Positions 28,989-41,800 of a stretch of 64,000 nucleotides of DNA are shown piece after piece. The notes beneath the pieces are model-generated. The model saw only the letters and a program-made list of their open reading frames with translations, searched no databases and was not told where the DNA came from. The DNA is taken from contig OX388327.1 in assembly GCA_947579605.1 (NCBI GenBank), positions 9,845,122-9,909,121 of the forward strand, given 5' to 3'. The translations under genes and the position numbers were made by a program. The DNA comes from Athripsodes cinereus (Eukaryota > Arthropoda > Insecta > Trichoptera > Leptoceridae). Each line of letters starts with the position of its first letter. Within the stretch, counting starts at the first letter, position 1.

Positions 28989-29247
28989 CACTGAGAAAAA
29001 TACTTAAAACGAATCATTGGTACGGTACTATCAGATTAGGACCAGAGATCGTACAAACGATTCATTGGTATAAATCTATAATATTAACTCTTCGCAAACA
29101 AATCATTGGTAAATTTACCAACAACTTATTTGCGAAGAGTTAATATTATAAATTCGTACTAATGAATCGTTTGTACGATCTCTGGTCCTAATCTGATAGT
29201 ACTTACCAATGATTCGTTGTGAAATTTCGTTAGTATTTTTCTCAGTG
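28989..29247. mobile_element. Mariner-type MITE, copy 2 (complete)
   Basis: Inverted ends CACTGAGAAAAATACT, TA on both sides, and near-palindromic interior with CTCTTCGCAAACAAATCATT. Confidence 0.82.
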
Positions 29248-29288
29248 TAACCTTGCCATTTAATCCTAGGACGTCCTAGTCTCTTGAT

Positions 29289-29491
29289 TAAGATTAGGAC
29301 CAGAGGCCTTAGTACGAATCTATAATATTAGCTTTTAGCAAACAAATCATTGGTAAATTTACCAACAATTTGTTAGCGAAGAGTTAATATTATAGATTCG
29401 TACTAATGAATCGTTTGTACTATCTCTGGTCGTAATCTAATAGTACCTACCAATGATTCGTTGTGAAATTTCGTTAGTATTTTTCTCAGTG
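29289..29491. mobile_element. Mariner-type MITE, copy 3 (left end truncated)
   Basis: Matches the interior and right end of 28989-29247, ending CTCAGTG then TA. Confidence 0.75.
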
Positions 29492-29685
29492 TATAGATAG
29501 ATTTTCTGAATCTATGTTTAGGTGTGTTACGTCTTTGATTGTTTTCAATTATACCTAATTGCGCATTTGATTTAAAAACATGTGCTGATAATTAAATTCA
29601 CTGCACAAATATTTTCAACCAATATTATAAATCATAGATTAAACATTAAAAGTCATCAAATGATAAATGCTGGAGGTAAAAATAA

Positions 29686-29726
29686 TATATAAACTTCTGT
29701 CATTAACTAGCAACAACATTTTCAGT
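29686..29726 (+). promoter_or_regulatory. Core promoter of gene C
   Basis: TATATAAA at 29686-29693 and a TCAGT initiator at 29722-29726, about 82 bases before the ATG at 29808. Confidence 0.62.
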
Positions 29727-29807
29727 TTGAGTATTCGTGCTATTTGAACTCAAAGTGGATCTCATCCATGTCGAGGTAATAGTTATATAACTGAGTTAAA
29801 AGAAATA

Positions 29808-32800
29808 ATGGCAAAGTTATTAGTGTTTGCTTATTTATTTTTCTCTGCCTTGTTCTATAGTAACTTGGCACATCCAATTATTGTGGATGAAGATGATGTT
29901 ATTGATCTATCAGCCCTTGGTCCTGGCATCTACGGAGTTCCTTCAAATCATACAGGTATATATACCTACTATTTCCTATAATTTATTGTCTCGTTAGAGC
30001 AGTTTTACCCGTTCCGCTCAGGGACCGTAGACAAACCGTACTTAGCGATCAACTACTGGCGAACTTTTCGACAATCTACCGACATGTACCGTGTAATTAT
30101 ACGTTATTGTTGCGGTTATTGTCGAAAATTCGTTTGTAGTCGACCTACAAGTGCGTGTTTGTCTAGGGGGTCAGGAATCAGATAATATCGATAAATAAGT
30201 ACTTCTGTGAAAACAAATTGAGTTTTTTTTTATCTATGAATGTTACAGGAATGTCAGTTCCTATGTCATCCATACTCTTCATGCAATTTTTTTCTACGGA
30301 AGAGCTCAAAGTTCGACTGAAAAATTCCCGTCGACAAAATCATTCCTGAAATTAGATACGCCCGTTAATGTCCACCAACTCTCTGTTTTAACAAATAGAT
30401 TTAAAATTTGTTTACAATTATGTATTTTCTACGTACTAGTTGTTTGTTTAGACATTAATGTATTAACAAATTATGACAATTATGGAAATTCTTAAAACTA
30501 AATACATTTTTCTTGGCCTTCACATTTCTACAAACAATTATTTCAAGACGTAGTGTTTGTTGTTTACTTTGTTATCTGAAATCATAAAAAAAACATTAGA
30601 TCAATGCTTAATACATACATTGAAGGACCCACCGTCCACCCGGATACCGCAGAAGTCTGGGGACCTCCATTTATCCAAGATCAATGCTTAAGTTTTGCGA
30701 CAAAACTATAATATAGATATTTGTTATTATCTGGGGTCTCCAGAGACATCAATGGTTTCAGGCAGCTATTACGAGCGCCATCCACCCATGGCGATACTAA
30801 TGTTACTAATACTATTCCCTAAAATATGACAGATAATTCAACGAAGCAAGTTCACTTTAGCCCAGTATCGCGAATGTAATGTGGAATTGTTGACATAGTT
30901 TACTTCGAAGGTTTCATTTTTCGTCCTTTGCCTGTGGTTTGTTGTCTTGCCGGGTGTGCGATTCGTCAGTTGCTCGATTCGTATAATTGTGTTTTTGTTC
31001 TATGATTATTATTGCATTATTTGTTTGTTTATTTATTTTATTCTTCCTGCACATCATCATTTATAAAACAAAACCAACAGAGCAGTTTACATAAGAAATG
31101 ATGTGATGATGTGCAGTGGCGAGATTATCACTATATATAGTGATTGTCGTTATCATTATCGTGTTATCATTATCGAATCACGCTTTAATTGAATTCTCTG
31201 ATTGTGCATGCTGTAGACACTCTTAATTGGGGAACTGGCCAGATCTTATTATATGTTTGTAATTTATGTATTGTGTTGTCAGTTTTCTGTGAGTGTCTCT
31301 ATAAGATTCTCAGGTAATTATAAAACGTTGCATGTTTAATGCCATTTCGAGTGTCCTGTAAAAGGCAGGTGTTCGAAAAAATTGAGACATTTTACATCTT
31401 AAATTCAGCGATGAGGTTTGCCACTCATCCTGAATGTCTTGATTTTATATTGGCACGGAGAGGACAGTTAGCATGTTTCTTACATGCAGCTGATCTGCTG
31501 GCTACCCCACTTGTGGGATGTGCCGTGATGGTATAATAATAATAATAATAATTAATGCCATATTTTTTCTCACATCCAGGAGATTTGATTGCGATGTGGA
31601 CTCCCGACATGGGTAACCCCGATGAATTGGGAGACTACTTTGAAGGAGATATTCTGCATCCAATTCCAAATGGCATGGGTAGAAGCGGTCTGATTGCTTC
31701 AAGTACCAGATGGCCTAATAAACGAGTTCCAGTAGTTCTGTCTGGTACATTTGGTAAGTTTTATATGCGCCTATGCAAAAATTCAGACAGAGACGCTCAA
31801 ATTGAACATCCAGGGTTACTCTTCACACAATCTTAATCTTGTTTTGATCTTAATTATACGACGCACGAAGTGACTAATCAAAAATACGTGTATATCAATC
31901 TCGCAGTACCAGCAGCGAGATATTTTTTATTATTGTCCCTTCGCGCGTCGTTTGATAAAGATCGTATTTATGTAGATTGTGTCAAGAGTAGTCCTGCTAA
32001 TCAAAACTTCAAGATCTGGGAATTTGTGTAAGTCTACATATAGCCGCCCAATGTGCCACCGACCACCGAGCATCTTACTTGTGAGTCTCGAAGCTTAGGT
32101 GTCGATTTTGGCCAAGACAAAATGCGAAGGGGCCTTTTTCATAATATCCTGGACAGGGCGTTACATGTTATATGTGCCTATATGTCTGTGGTCTTTGGTC
32201 AATACATGATAAGTGCAAATTTGGCCATTTTGAGATAAGTATGCAGTTCCACTATATTTTGTGAGCTCTTTCATTTGGTCAAACCCTGATAAGTGTAGCT
32301 TATACATAAATATCTAAAGTCGGTTGATCCATACATGACAAATGCAAAAAATATTCTACGTTTCTGATCAATTCACGACAACTAAACTTGTCATACATTG
32401 ACTAAAGTCACAACCCAGCCACTATGATCTAACTATGATAACTGAAGAGTTGTCATATATTGACCAAAGATAATATCTTTCAATATTGTCTCTGAATGGT
32501 AGCTGTCATAATTTCATTATAGGAATTTGATGCGGTAACACCACCCACTGAGACAGGAATGACAGACGAACATAATGGAAATGATAGGGGCGATTCTAGC
32601 TCCGAGGAATGGGTGCCTCTTGAATATCAACTTCACCTGTCAGATTCTTCTAGCGACGATCACCCTTCAGTGTCTCAAGAAAGCTTGATTGGACAAACTA
32701 ATCAAAAGAAAAGAAAACGAGGACAGGGTCCTATGCAGCGAAAATTGAGGAAGGAGCGTGTTGAAAAACGCAGAAAAGGTGAAGCTTTTACTACCGCGAA

Positions 32801-35800
32801 AGGAAAACACGTTGAAGAAAAGTTGCAGAGACCGTTATCAGAGAATTGTCGTTCAAAATGCAGAACCAAATTATTGGATAAAGACATAACATGTTTTTAC
32901 GACGATTATAGAAATCTTCCATCGCGCGATGAGCAAAGACAGTATTTAGCGAGCCTTTGTATTATAAAACCGAAGGCCAGATCAACAATAAATTCACCTC
33001 AGAATCGACAAGTATCTGTCGCATACAATATTGATGTAAGTGGAACAGTTATAAATTTATGTAAACCTTGTTTCCTTTGTATATTTGGGGAATCAAGAGG
33101 ATTTCTTGACGCAATTGTCAAGAAAAAAAAGGAGTCCAAGCAAGCAACATAATACCATCATCCAAGACAGGGAAACATCCTCCATCCATTAAGAAAACAG
33201 AAGATGAAATACAAATGGTTAAAAACCATATTCTTAGTTTTCCTATGTACGAAAGCCACTATAGTAGACGAGACAGTAGCAAAAAGTATTTAGGGAAAGG
33301 TCTCAATCTAAAGAAAATGTACAATTTGTATTTGGAGAAATGGAATGATGCAGAAAAGCCACCTACCAAACCAGTAAGTGAGAGTGTCTACAGACAAGTT
33401 TTTTTGGGTGAAAAGTTGAAATTTAAGAATCCCCAAATCGATACATGTAAAACATGTGATTCGTATGACATTAAAATTAAATCTTCGAATGAGCTAATTA
33501 AGAAACAAGAACTGGAGTCTCTTCGTAATGAACACCAGACGATGGCCGATTTCCACTATGAAGCGAAGAGAAAAGACAAAGATTTGTCTGTCCAATCCAA
33601 CGGGAAAACCGTTACTGCAGTGTTTGACCTACAAAAGTGCTTGGAGACACCCTATTTAAATACTAGTATCTCGTTTTATAAACGAAAGCTGTGGACTTAT
33701 AATTTGACAGTTAAAAATTGTGCAACCAAAGAAACATCTTGCTACATGTGGCACGAGGGAGTTGCACAAAGAGGTGCCAATGAAATAGCATCATGCTTAT
33801 TTAAATTTATAATTATCTTCCAGACACGACTGAACATTTGATTTTCTATTCAGACACATGTCCAGGCCAGAATAGAAATAGTATATTGCCAGTAATGTTT
33901 ATGTATGTGATTAGTAAGAAGATAAATTTAAAAACCATTGAACACAAGTTCCTTGTTCCTGGACATACTCATTTAGAGTGTGATAGTGATCACGCTCTGA
34001 TAGAGAGGTTCAAGAAAAAGCACGAAACTGTCTTGTCCATTCCCCAGGACTGGATGACACTTGTTAGGATGACAAACAAGAATTTCACAGTTCATTCAAT
34101 GTCACAAAATGATTTTTATTCTTTTTCCACTTTACTTAGCACACATTTTGTCAAAAGAACGATTGATATCGACAGAAAGCAATTCAATTGGACTTTTATT
34201 TTCCATATAAAGATCTCGGACTCATTAGGAGAATTTGACTTCAAATATGGATTGGAAGAAGATGTCCCATTCAGGAGATGCTCTCTTAGAAGACGGGGAA
34301 GGCAGAGTGCCCAAATTAATAGCATTACATCACCACCCCTTTTACACACAAGTCCCCTACCCATTGAGAGAAAAAAATTTAATGATATAATTGATTTGCT
34401 CCAATTTTTAGATCCAGTGTACCATGATTTTTATAATAATTTACAAAATGAGAATAACATACAAAATGACGCCTCTGATAGTGAGGACAACTATGATGAT
34501 GCCGAGTAATTAATATTTTGACTGTAATTATGAAAAATTATTATTCGTGTTGGGAATAAAAACTCTACAAATACAATGCCATTAATGTTATTTATTTTTT
34601 AAAACCTATCCATTGATGAATCCCTAAATTAATGGTGTCGTATCCAACAATTGGTATCAGGAAAGTCATACACAGTATATGCCCCATAGCCAGACGAAAA
34701 ACCTCACAATGTTCAAGTGAATGGCTCCAAAATGTTACATGGATTCTGTAAAAAGCCTCCCTCTGTTCCTAAGTGGAAGGTTCAGAGCGAGGTGTGAGTA
34801 AATAATGCTTCAAAAGGATATTCTTGTACTAATTAATTTGGTACAATTATGATAAGTGAGATTTTATGCTCAGTCCTGAGCTACTTTAGTTTGGTCCAAA
34901 TATGATAAGTGTCATAATAGCACTAAATAAAGAAAAAAAAAGAAATTTATCTAGTGGAGGGTGTAAATCGAGAAAATTGTATCTAAATAAGATAACATCG
35001 TTAACCCTTTTATAACTTCCCGATTTATAGTAACAATTCAAAACTTCAAACTCTTCTACCGAGAAATGTCATTTTTGCACTTATCATGTATTGACCAAAG
35101 ACCACAGATGTGTTAAGCAGATTCTACCCATAATACAAGATTTATACCTAAGCTTGGTATAAATATACTCTATCTGTGTGTATTGTTCACAAATTTATGT
35201 GTCTCAGTGTATACTGAAGAATGGTTTTACAAAAATATGTTTTTTCAGGATTCAATGATCTGCGTGTAATGTTGACTGCTGTCATTGACTTCCATATATT
35301 TACATGCCTTAGATTTGTTCCAAGAACAACCGAGACAGATTACTTGGTTATTACAAGTGAAAATTCGGGATGCTGGTCTGCTGTTGGTCGTCTAGGTAAG
35401 TATTACTAAATTTATTAATTACATTTCTTACTATCGAAAATTTAAAAAAGAAAAAAAAAAATAGACCCTCGAAATTGCATTATAGCGAATATGAGTTCTT
35501 ACATTGAGAAAAGTTAGTAAGATGATACTACCTTGATATTACATATTTGACGGCCAACATAGTTAGCCAGAACCCTTCTACGCAGCACCACAAGTCTATT
35601 GACAGAATCTGTATAAGCAGACCTGAGTGATTTCTGCCTTACCGATCTTCTGAGAAATGCAAAATTCCGAGATGTATGTACATTGATGCCAAGCCATGAA
35701 GTGCCTTGAACACAGTCAATATGATTTTGAACTCTAATCTTTCTTTGACTTTAAGACAGTGAAGGTCTTTTAAAAGAGAAGTTATGCGTCAAGTTGGCAG

Positions 35801-38800
35801 CGCAGATTTTTTTTTTTTTTTTAAAAGATATACCTATCTGGGTTTTGTTATAAACATTGTTGTTGAAGTATAAAATATGTTGAAGATATAAAAATCAAAA
35901 AAACATGGGATAAATTATAAATACGCACCTTTTATAATAGAATACTTGAATACTTACAGAAAAGAGTGGGAGATTTATTCTTTGCCAGAGGGGAAATGGA
36001 TTTTTTATTGTTTTTAATTAATGCTTCAATTTTAGGAGGAGCACAACAGGTGAACTTGCAGCCACCAGGATGTACGACTGTCAAGGGATCAGCTATACAC
36101 GAATTAATGCATGCCATCGGAATTATTCATGAGCAAAGCAGACCTGAGAGAGATAGCTTTATCAGGGTAGTCACGAAAAATATCCGACCTGGTGAGACAT
36201 TTTTCTATATTTGTCAAAAATATAATACATATATATTTACTTATTTTTCGTGGGGAAATCTAAAAAACTGATTAAACTGATCTCCAGTGGTCATAATTCA
36301 CTCGATTGCGGGTGCATTGCCGTTAAATGAAATAAGAAGATCTCCAGTGGGTACTATGCAAAATGCACAGTACTTGGAGACGCGTCGAAAATATCCTCCA
36401 TAGTGCATGCGACAGGGCACAACGAACACTAAGTAAGTACAACAAGTGTGGTATGGTCTGCACTGCACCACAATCATACGCTCCTGATTCGTTCTGTAGG
36501 AAGCCCCATTGTTCTTAATTTTCACTGCAGTTCCCCATATAATTTTTTTTTGTCTCGCTATTTTTTTTTGTTTTCATTTCTCCTGTTGAGATCGCCTTGG
36601 CCAAAAGCTGTTATGGTCTCAGTGCAGGGTGATATTTTTAGAATAATAATAATATATAACAAGACTATAACAAGACTTCCTTGAAAATACAATAGTTATT
36701 GTTAAACGACTGTTAAAAAATGCACATAAGTCATATTTAAACAAAAAGTACTTGTAACTGTCGGTCCTTGGCTTAGACCTTCTTGTATTTTTATTATTTT
36801 TCTTCGTAAAAACCTAATGTGACAGATTGGTATAGATGAATTGTATGGCATCCGGCAGAAAATGTCATTTAACTAATATATTTATGACAGAAGTTTTGAA
36901 TAAACAACGATTTATTCAAGGCGATAGTTAAATAAACTTGTCATTAGTGACATATATTATTATAATAAGACCATAGTGATTCCATTAGTCTATAAAAGTG
37001 AAAACTGTAATAAATAGGAAGCTATCATATCTTTTTCACCCTCACCTTTATCCCATTTGTTTGGGGTTGGCTCTTCTAGACCTCATCCTCCAAGTTCTCC
37101 GGTTCCTTGCATCTCCCGAACGCAGATCTGACTCCCTCAGGTCCCTGGCATCTGTGGACATCCAGGTGTTCACTGGTCTGTCTGATCTTCTGGGTCCTAC
37201 TTCTATGTCCATTGTCATTTTTATCATATTATCTTGTGGTAGTCTCAAAATGTGTCCACACCATCTTAAGAGGAAGCAGACCGGCCGTTTTTCCATACAA
37301 AAATAGTCCCCTGTTTTCTCCCTGGATAATACCGGTAGAGTCATATTTTTTTTCCTGAGCATCTATGGTTACTAATAGCATGTCCCTATGATTTCGTTTT
37401 TTTCATAAATTATTTATTAAAAAAGATATAAACGTTCAAAAACTTAAAAAAACGACCGGTTTTTCAGCTGAATTCAAACATCCAGAAAACATATTTGACT
37501 AGATTTTATAAAAAAATGAAAACATAGAAACACAGCTCAAGCCTTATTTTAATTTTTAATGAAAAAAGTACTGAAATCGGTTAAGTTTTGGAGAAGGAAT
37601 CAGGGGACTACGAATAGATGATTTTTGTAATTTTAATAAGTATTTTCAGTCCAAGCTGCAGTTGTCTCTATCGCACTTTGCGGGGGAGACTTGAGGAAGG
37701 GAGGCGCGAACTAATACGTATACATTCGTAAACGCTATTGTGTTGTGATGTAGGGTAGGTTGGTACAAGAGTACGCACTGCATATCTCTGGATCATTAGT
37801 AATGTTTTCTGATATCTTCAATGGGCATTTTATTTTAGAAGTTGAGCGCTTGTCGGTGTCCATTTTTTGCGAATTTTAGTCGATTATTAAAGATTCTAGG
37901 TAAGAAAATCATTTTTTCATCCATTTCTTAAAAATTTTAGGCTTTTTAGAGACCGTGTCAAATAAAATCTATTTATGTAAAAACACATTTATTTACTTAT
38001 TTCAATTTATTTGTCATTAACAATAATTGTTATTGTACACTCATACAATTATTGTACACTCACATGTTGAATGACGTCGTCATGATATATTGGCGGGAAT
38101 TTTATAATATATTGATAATGTCCACTATGTACAAGAGTGCGCACTAGAATTTTGTACAAGAGTGCGCACGCATTCTAGTACAAAATTCTAGTCACCACAA
38201 GTTTCGGCACCATAAGTTTCTCAGATACCATCAATTCACATCAAAACAAGTAAATATACCAGAAAAAGACGGATAAACAACCCGGGGAGAAAAAAAGAAG
38301 ATTCTGGGATTTCCATGACAAAAACTACATAGGATAAAATCAATTATTTCTTTACTTAAGTGACTTTCAATACATTACAATAAATTTTAACTATTTTAAT
38401 TAGCTGTTCCGATTAACATTGCAATAAAATTTGTTTTGATAACAATACAGATTCTTTATTTATCTTATTTTAGTCATAAATAACATCATATTGAACTGAT
38501 TACTTATGCGCACTCTTATACACAGTCGTGCGCACTCTTGCACACACCTATAGTGTAAGAGTGCGCATTTTAGGGTGTTTTTGTTTTTATTATTTTTTGT
38601 TTTAAGTACTTTCTTAGGAAATTCTACTATGAACATCTATGAGACAATATAACCAAACTACTGAAATACATTATTAAGTTGGTAATTTTTTTTTTAATAT
38701 CTGTAAAAAATCAAATAACGTCTAAAGTGCGCACTCTTGTACCAACCTACCCTACGTATGGTGGAAGGTAGGGGAGAACAGGGTAATGGGCGCCTACTAA

Positions 38801-41800
38801 AGGAAAGTTTTAATAAAAACCACGTTTGTAAAAATTCTTGTAATTTTTATTTTTTTCGTGACATTTTTATTATAATATTATGAGAATCATACAAATATTA
38901 ATAATATTGGCAAATCTACAGTTTTATATAAAAAAAATACTATTCCGTGGCTAATCCTTTTCTCTCCCTTACTGCTAAATGTCGTGGTATACGACCATCA
39001 ATTATTTCTGGTAACATGCACTCGAAGTAAAACGTTTCTAATATAGGTTCCATTTTTTGCCAAAATAAATCGTCTTTTTTAATTTTTTCGTAAAGTAAGC
39101 CTTTAGAGCTCCACAAAATAAAATAGCAGTAATTTCGGCCAGTTATGTGTAATTGCCCCTGAACTTGAAAGTAATAATTATGATTCCTCTTTAATTCTAG
39201 CGTGTCGTTTTTAAATATGCAGAAGTCTATTTTCTTTTGTTCTATTCCTTCTTTAGGTGTCAAATCAACAATTTTGTAAGGGCATTTTACTTCCACTATC
39301 GAATCCTCTCCAACAAGACCATCAGGACTTGCTGCCAAAAACGTTTTATGCTTATCGACGAATAATCCACATTTTGATACCGACTGCGAAGTGCGAGTAT
39401 TCTAGCTAGCTAGAGGCATGATTGATGAGAGCGTGCCGGGGGGTGCGGGCGGGGCGGTGCAGCGCGGTGTGCCACGCACACATTGACAGACACACTCACA
39501 CTCACACAGCCCGCTTGTTCGGGCACTGCGCGACAGCAATAGATTTTAGAAATACCTATTTATCATTTCTCTTCGCCGTGCTGTTTCCTCTTAATCTGTT
39601 TTCAGATACTTTTTTGTTGATGGGATTGACTTTGAAACTATCACAGATATGGACATTAGGAAGCCAGCTTGCCGATGTAACATAAATGAATCAATCGTTT
39701 GTTCTTCCTCAATATGCATAATAGCAGCGCTTGTTAGCACAAATGGAGCAAACGAGTGACAAAAACACCACAAAGAAAGTGTTGCATTGAAATCTGAAAA
39801 AAGCGTTGCATTATGAGAGGATGTGATAGAATGCAATTTGAAACAAGTGTTCCTTTCTACTATTGTTTGTTAATTCGCAGAGAGACGTCTTTCGACTTAT
39901 AAGGTCATTATCAATCCGATTGATAATTTACAGATTGATATTGACCTTATAAGTCGAAAGACGTCTCTCTGCGAATTAACAAACAATAGTAGAAAAGAAC
40001 ACTTGTTTCAAATTGCATTATTATGGAATTCTACTACGTGTGCACCGACACAATTAATATGATAGAATATTATTTATTTATTTACATCTTTAACAGGGAT
40101 ACAAACAGCCATATCGCAAATAATGTTGACATAAATTATATAAATCCATAATTGGACCATCAGTAAGGTCCCCTAATTATGAGGAGTATACCTATTACAA
40201 TAATTTTCGATACACAATAGAGCCAATCATGTGGAAGTCGTAGTTATCAGGCTTTTTACATAAAAAAACATATGCAAATCTTACCAGTTGAATCAAATAT
40301 CGAAATTAGACATGTATTTTGCCTTTACATAATCAAAATTTACATTAAAATTAATAATAAACAATCCAGAAAACTGTCATAATAATTTTAAAAATGCCTA
40401 AAATAAAATAAACCTATTCACAATTCGCGATCAAAATTCAATTTTACAAATAAGCAAATCCAAAGATAAGTTAAAAAGATAAGGTTTAAATAAAACCCAT
40501 TCACAATCGGAATTCAGTTAAATAAATAAATTATCATTATACAATATCCGTGTATCACCACTCCTGTTATTTTTACAGATTCATTGCACCACTTTGACAA
40601 GTACTCCACAAATGAGGTTTCTGGATATGGTGTTACATATGACTACCGCAGCGTGATGCATCATGGTCCAACTGCATTTTCAAAGAATGGACAGCCTACC
40701 ATCATACCTCTGGTAATGCTTTACCAACTTTTATAAGTCGTCTTATGCAAAGTCATGGTGCTAGAATATAGTATACGTATCCCTGAATAGCATGGCCTGA
40801 AAAAAAATACAAATCTCCCAACCAACTTATATAACATCATCCCAAATTCAATGTATGCATTTAACATCAGTTGGCTCAAAAGTGCATACTGTAATACCGG
40901 CTGACGTCAAAAATAAACCATATTGAATAAATAACATTATAGATGTCGTACTTTCTGTGCCATGGAATCATTAATTCATTATTCTTCAAGAACATGTTTT
41001 ATATAGACAGAGAGAGAGAGGGAGGTGGCAATACAGCATTATTCTCCTTTGATTCTGTCGTTTCTTTTTGATGATGTGTTTTTTTTTCTTTTGTTTTGAT
41101 GTCTGTTTTGTGTTTTTTTTGGATTTTGCTTTGTTTTTTTTCCTGCTGAGATCGCCTCGGTCCAAAACTGTTATGATCTTTATACAGGGTGACATTTTTA
41201 AGATAATAATAGTCATTATTACTATCCCTACACCATCCAACCAAAAAGATCTGAAAATTTCAATGAATTGAAACCGGACTGATGAATAGACATCTTGTCA
41301 CTAATCCATCTGAGCAAGTATTGGGAATCAACCTGCTACACATTCAATGGTCCACACTAAATAGACTACAAACAGGGCATACCAGCAGGCCTAGTCAAAA
41401 CACATTTAAGCGTTACGTTTTCGTTCAAACGTTGACAATGTTGCGAGAACGTGTCAATTTTCGTAGCTACTTGTGTATTTTAGCTACGAAAATTGATGCG
41501 TTCTCGCAACCTCGTCTTGTTTGAACGAAAACGAAACGAAAACGTAACGCTTAAATGTGTTTTGACTAGGGGTGCAGGTGTCCAGATCATATGCACCGAT
41601 GGGGTTTATCCTCTAATCCTGATTGTGAATGCGGCTCACAATGTTAGACAATGTGAAATGACTTTTGTGTAGCTTAAAGTTTAGATAGTTGGTTCTCTAG
41701 TCCTGAATGTGAATGTGGCTCACAATGCCAGACAATGTGGAATGACATTTGTATTGCTTTGAGTTTGGTTGGAGGACCTAAATAGAGAGATCACGAATGC

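Larger units (their letters stand above)
32041..35205 (+). mobile_element. Family 2 SINE split by the Sola-like insertion
   Basis: The head half (32041-32185) and tail half (35108-35205) together match 11595-11853. The head includes a diverged B box, and the body includes GTTACATG...TATATGTG and CCATAATACAAGAT. Joining the halves at one ATGT recreates the SINE order, which identifies the pre-insertion site. Confidence 0.7.
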
